A DNA stretch of 17,996 bases, from assembly GCA_017881645.1 (NCBI GenBank), contig JADGQQ010000022.1, positions 1 through 17,996 on the forward strand, given 5' to 3'. The notes under the pieces were generated by a model, which saw nothing but the letters and a program-made list of their open reading frames with translations, made no database searches and was not told the DNA's origin. Source of the DNA: Clostridia bacterium. Its GTDB lineage: Bacteria > Bacillota > Clostridia > Saccharofermentanales > Saccharofermentanaceae. A program made the translations under genes and the position numbers. Positions 14,626 to 17,996 of this stretch are shown in pieces. How positions within the stretch are numbered: the stretch's first letter is position 1; each line of letters begins with the position of its first letter.

Positions 14626-17012
14626 ATATACATATTACATCAGACGTTCTGCGTGAAAAAATGGCGGCCCATATTCGATCCGATGCCGGGAAGGCTTCAG
14701 ACCGCGGCACGCTCTGGGATTATTGGACGGCGCTTTCCCGCAGCGTAGTGGAACTTATTGCAGACAATTGGGAAAAGACGCGGGATGAATATGATACAGT
14801 CAGGCAGACGCACTATTTTTCCGCCGAGTTTCTGGAAGGACGTTCCCTGCTGAATAATCTTGTGAATCTTGGGCTATATGATCAGGCACAGGAAGCTGTG
14901 GCTGACTTTGGAATTAATCTTACGGATCTCCTCGAACAGGAGAAAGATCCCGGACTCGGGAACGGAGGCCTCGGCAGGCTTGCGGCATGTTTCCTGGATT
15001 CCTGCGCAACGAAGAATCTCCCGGTAACCGGATACGGCATTCTCTACCGCTACGGCCTTTTCAAACAGGCGATTTCCAACGGATTTCAGAAAGAAATTCC
15101 GGACAGCTGGATGGAGAGCGGATATCCTTTTGTTATTCCCCGCGAAGAAGAGAAAGTGAAAGTTCATTACAGTGATTTTGACGTGTGGGCTGTCCCGTGC
15201 GATATGCCGATCACCGGATACGGAACATCCAATGTCAACCGTCTTCGCTTGTGGAGACCGGAACCCGCACAGGACTTTGATTTTAATCTTTTCAATTCAC
15301 AGCGTTTTGATGATGCTGTTACAGAACGCAATCGCGTAAACGATATCTGGCGCGTTCTTTATCCGAACGACACTTCTTACGACGGTAAAGTGCTGCGTGT
15401 TCGTCAGCAGTATTTCTTCGTGTCCGCATCTCTGCAGGATATCGTGAACCGTTATAAGTCCGTACACGGTGAGGATCTTTCTGATTTTGCCAAATTTAAC
15501 TCCGTTCAGCTCAATGATACGCACCCTGTCATCGGCATTCCCGAACTGATGCGCATCCTTGTTGACGAGAACGGAATGTCCTGGGTAAAGGCCTGGAAGA
15601 TTGTGACCGGGACTTTTGCCTATACGAATCATACGGTTATGTCCGAGGCACTCGAAAAATGGGATATTGGCATATTTCAGTATCTTTTCCCTCGAATTTA
15701 TCAGATTATCGACGGCATCAATATGCAGTTCAGAGCGGAGATGCTCGCCGACAAACACTATATGGAAGTCGTGGATCGGCTCTCCATGCTGGGTGAAGGC
15801 AAAGTGCGCATGGCCTGGCTTGCGATTTACGGCTCACGTTCCGTGAACGGTGTCGCCGCTCTGCACACGGAAATTCTTAAGAAGGATACCCTGCGTGAAT
15901 GGTATGAACTCTGGCCGGAGAAGTTCTCGAACAAGACGAATGGAGTAACGCCCAGACGCTGGCTTCGTGTATGTAATCCGGAACTGTCCGAACTGATCAC
16001 AGAACTTCTCGGAGATGAGAAATGGGTTACGGATCTTGACCGCCTTTCGGGGCTGGACATCCATGTAAACGACGATGCGATAATGAACCGTTTTCTTGCC
16101 GTCAAACGAATCAGCAAGAAGAAACTTGCTGATCATTTGTATGAAAAGGACGGGATTATTATCGATCCGGACTCAATTTTTGACGTGCAGATCAAGCGTC
16201 TTCACGAATACAAACGTCAGTTTCTGAATGCATTATATGTGCTGAATCTGTATGACCGGATCAAAGAAGACCCCAAGCTGGATATTCCTCCGGTTACCGT
16301 TCTGTTCGGAGCCAAAGCGGCTCCCGGGTATTTCCGTGCAAAGGCGATCATTAAGCTGATCAACGAAATTGCGCGTCTTGTTAACGAAGACGAAGAAATC
16401 GGCGACCGGATCAAAGTGGTTTTTGTCGAGAATTACAATGTCAGCAACGGGGAGCGTATGTTTCCGGCTGCAGATATATCCGAACAGATTTCAACGGCAG
16501 GTCTGGAGGCATCCGGTACGGGCAACATGAAATTCATGATGAACGGAGCCTTGACCCTTGGAACCTGTGACGGAGCTAACGTGGAAATTGCCGAAGCGGT
16601 CTCCGATGAGAATATTTACATATTCGGCTGCCGCATCGAAAACATGGAGGCGACCAAGAAGTTCTACAACCCGCACTGGCAGTATGAGAATGTTCCCGGA
16701 CTCCGGAAAGTGCTTGAACGCCTTGTGGACGGTTCGTTGGATGACGATGGAACGGGTATGTTTCAGGATCTGTATAATTCGCTTCTTTCAGGGACAAACT
16801 GGCAGCCGGCGGATATCTTCTATGTGCTGGGTGATTTTGAAGATTACAGGACCACACGTGACCGCGCTTATCATGATTATACCGACCGGCTTGCATGGGC
16901 CCGAAAGTGCTGGCTCAATATCTGCTATTCGGGCAGGTTTTCTTCTGACCGCACCATTCAGGATTATGCGGACGGAATATGGAAGATCAAACCGGTTCAG
17001 ATCGAATCCTGA
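14622..17012 (+). CDS. glgP: Glycogen/maltodextrin (alpha-glucan) phosphorylase, GT35
   Basis: A 796-residue cytoplasmic PLP enzyme that phosphorolyses alpha-1,4-glucans to glucose-1-phosphate. Diagnostic segments include THYFSAEFLEGRSL, the DPGLGNGGLGRLAACFLDS segment from about residue 109, VQLNDTHP, the substrate-site RLHEYKRQ stretch, and EASGTGNMKFMMNGALTLGTCDGANVEI with K637 as the PLP-binding lysine. Length suits the bacterial GlgP/MalP group. The ATG at 14622 is preferred: it gives the canonical N-terminus and overlaps the stop of a leader ORF. A GTG at 14574 would add 16 residues, but its AAGGAG site overlaps the start codon. No other glycogen gene is nearby and the gene has its own promoter and terminator, so it is probably monocistronic. 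Whether the substrate is glycogen or maltodextrin cannot be told. Confidence 0.96.
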   Translation: MNIHITSDVLREKMAAHIRSDAGKASDRGTLWDYWTALSRSVVELIADNWEKTRDEYDTVRQTHYFSAEFLEGRSLLNNLVNLGLYDQAQEAVADFGINLTDLLEQEKDPGLGNGGLGRLAACFLDSCATKNLPVTGYGILYRYGLFKQAISNGFQKEIPDSWMESGYPFVIPREEEKVKVHYSDFDVWAVPCDMPITGYGTSNVNRLRLWRPEPAQDFDFNLFNSQRFDDAVTERNRVNDIWRVLYPNDTSYDGKVLRVRQQYFFVSASLQDIVNRYKSVHGEDLSDFAKFNSVQLNDTHPVIGIPELMRILVDENGMSWVKAWKIVTGTFAYTNHTVMSEALEKWDIGIFQYLFPRIYQIIDGINMQFRAEMLADKHYMEVVDRLSMLGEGKVRMAWLAIYGSRSVNGVAALHTEILKKDTLREWYELWPEKFSNKTNGVTPRRWLRVCNPELSELITELLGDEKWVTDLDRLSGLDIHVNDDAIMNRFLAVKRISKKKLADHLYEKDGIIIDPDSIFDVQIKRLHEYKRQFLNALYVLNLYDRIKEDPKLDIPPVTVLFGAKAAPGYFRAKAIIKLINEIARLVNEDEEIGDRIKVVFVENYNVSNGERMFPAADISEQISTAGLEASGTGNMKFMMNGALTLGTCDGANVEIAEAVSDENIYIFGCRIENMEATKKFYNPHWQYENVPGLRKVLERLVDGSLDDDGTGMFQDLYNSLLSGTNWQPADIFYVLGDFEDYRTTRDRAYHDYTDRLAWARKCWLNICYSGRFSSDRTIQDYADGIWKIKPVQIES

Positions 17013-17033
17013 TGGTTCATCACATAATCCAAT

Positions 17034-17062
17034 AAAACGGCCGGATCATCCGGCCGTTTTTT
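17034..17062. terminator. Bidirectional terminator between glgP and the metallophosphoesterase gene
   Basis: A nearly perfect inverted repeat pairs CGGCCGGAT (17038-17046) with ATCCGGCCG (17048-17056), flanked by AAAA on the left and a T6 run on the right (17057-17062). It works best for glgP, 22 bases after its stop. On the minus strand the U-run is shorter, but it sits directly after the phosphoesterase stop codon. Confidence 0.9.
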
Positions 17063-17918
17063 ATTTGCTGAGAAACGTAATATGGGTGATCTGCGGTTTT
17101 GAAAAAAGCCGTATCGGGATGACGACACATCCGCATCCTCTGGAAATATAACCGCAGATACCGTACTTATAAAAAGAACCGCGATGAATTCCTTCGAGTG
17201 CAAGCCTGTCTTTCCGAAACAGTCTGAATTCGAGCCCGAACGGCATGTATATCTGTCCCCCGTGCGAATGCCCTGAAAGCTGGAAGCGGTATTTATTCGT
17301 GTTTTCGGTGAAAATGTAGTCGGAATTGTGAACCAGGGCAATTCGTCTGGACACAGGGAATTCATCCAGAAATGCATCGGAGACAGTCGGCCAGACACGG
17401 GTTTTGTGCCGGCCCGAATCGTCTAACCCCAGAAGAAGAAATGTCAGTCCTGTCTGTCCGGCCAGTTTCACATTTTCGTTTTCGAGAAGCGTAAAGCCGG
17501 CAGCCAGAAAATCATCGCGGCTGACGGAAGTGTCATGATTTCCGCGTACCGCATAACAGGGGATCTGAAGTTCGGCGGCAAGGGAGGCTATTTTCGCAAG
17601 TCGAAGGAGGCCGGCGGCGTTGTCTCTGCCATCATTGCACACATCACCGCCAAACAGAAGCGCGTCGCATGGACTGGAAAAAAGAGCCCGGATCAGTTTG
17701 CCGTCCGATACTTTACAGAGGCCTGCATGCAGATCGGAGAACAGAGATACCGTTAATGCCGGTTGGCCTTCTTCGCCGGGGACGGCCAGGTCCTGTTCAG
17801 AGTTCTCGAGTAAATAGGGCTCGATCAACCCGCGTATCAGAAGAAACAGACCGGCTGCGACGATCATCAGACCTATAATGACAGCCGGATGCATAAGAAA
17901 ATCGGTCAAGGACAGCAC
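17061..17918 (-). CDS. Membrane-anchored metallophosphoesterase (YaeI/YkuE-like)
   Basis: A 285-residue calcineurin-like phosphoesterase with an N-terminal membrane anchor (about residues 11-31). The catalytic dimetal motifs are complete: D62-x-H64 (SDLH), GGD (D92), GNHD (N127-H128), H197 (LVHN) and GHSHGGQ (H217, H219). Related proteins such as YaeI and YkuE hydrolyse phosphodiesters of lipid or wall precursors; the substrate here is unknown. The start is uncertain. GTG at 17918 gives the longest frame, but a GAGG site fits better with a TTG four codons in (17909, spacing 8), and an ATG follows at codon 9. All retain the anchor. It is convergent with glgP across the terminator at 17034-17062. 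Confidence 0.9.
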   Translation of the reverse strand: MLSLTDFLMHPAVIIGLMIVAAGLFLLIRGLIEPYLLENSEQDLAVPGEEGQPALTVSLFSDLHAGLCKVSDGKLIRALFSSPCDALLFGGDVCNDGRDNAAGLLRLAKIASLAAELQIPCYAVRGNHDTSVSRDDFLAAGFTLLENENVKLAGQTGLTFLLLGLDDSGRHKTRVWPTVSDAFLDEFPVSRRIALVHNSDYIFTENTNKYRFQLSGHSHGGQIYMPFGLEFRLFRKDRLALEGIHRGSFYKYGICGYISRGCGCVVIPIRLFSKPQITHITFLSK

Positions 17919-17961
17919 CTCGCTTTTTGTCTTTCCTTCCGGTTTCTTTGCATCCGGAATG

Positions 17962-17970
17962 TGCTATAAT
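17962..17970 (+). promoter_or_regulatory. Extended -10 promoter pointing out of the window
   Basis: TGC followed by a perfect TATAAT (17965-17970) forms an extended -10 element. The -35 region about 17 bases upstream is poor, as is common for extended -10 promoters. It probably drives a gene beyond the right edge, divergent from the phosphoesterase gene. Confidence 0.4.
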
Positions 17971-17996
17971 CATGTAGTATTTCAAACCATGTGTCA

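Noticed and set aside
16558..17151. 197-codon plus-strand frame overlapping the glgP 3' end and the terminator
   Set aside because: It runs in another frame through the conserved PLP-lysine region of glgP and across a strong terminator.

Overview
The window looks like a chromosomal segment of a Gram-positive-type member of the Bacillota, probably an anaerobic clostridial lineage. Evidence: strong AGGAGG-type ribosome sites, sigma-A-like -35/-10 promoters, a Zn-ribbon L32, a DUF1934 (YwiB-like) protein, the DUF512 radical-SAM protein directly before der, and mltG next to a U32-family tRNA hydroxylation gene as in Bacillus yrrL-yrrO. The genus cannot be fixed from the sequence. Base composition looks close to 50% GC by eye (not computed). 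No rRNA, tRNA, CRISPR array, insertion sequence or phage gene was seen, and no gene-free stretch exceeds 300 bases.

Left part (1-7921, all + strand): the 3' end of a DUF1934 gene, then rpmF (L32) with its own promoter and terminator. A tightly packed cluster of five genes follows: DUF512 radical-SAM protein, der, typA, mltG, and a U32 protein of the TrhP type. The themes are ribosome maturation, translation, tRNA wobble modification and peptidoglycan strand termination. Gaps are -8, 9, 21 and 3 bases, so this is almost certainly one operon. A near-consensus promoter lies inside typA and may give mltG-trhP a separate supply of transcript.

Middle part (7929-11289, - strand): a prepilin peptidase gene and a CPBP-family membrane protein gene form a 2-base-spaced pair, followed by an AI-2E-family permease gene. 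The CPBP protein has lost its catalytic residues and looks like a pseudo-protease. The peptidase has no pilin gene nearby.

Right part: divergent from the peptidase, with its own extended -10 promoter, is a 984-codon gene (11513-14467). It encodes three fused modules: an integral-membrane acyltransferase-3 domain, a CapA/PgsA-like metallophosphoesterase-fold domain, and a C-terminal SGNH/GDSL domain. The key residues of the two extracellular modules are visible. It resembles an OatA-type surface O-acyltransferase with an added CapA module and is the most unusual object in the window. Next comes glgP (alpha-glucan phosphorylase), with a strong promoter and a possible 14-codon leader ORF whose stop overlaps the glgP start. 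A strong bidirectional terminator separates it from a convergent membrane-anchored metallophosphoesterase gene. An extended -10 promoter at the right edge points out of the window.

Most of the window is conserved housekeeping. The accessory interest lies in the triple-fusion envelope enzyme, the dead CPBP/peptidase pair, the glgP leader ORF and the promoter inside typA.
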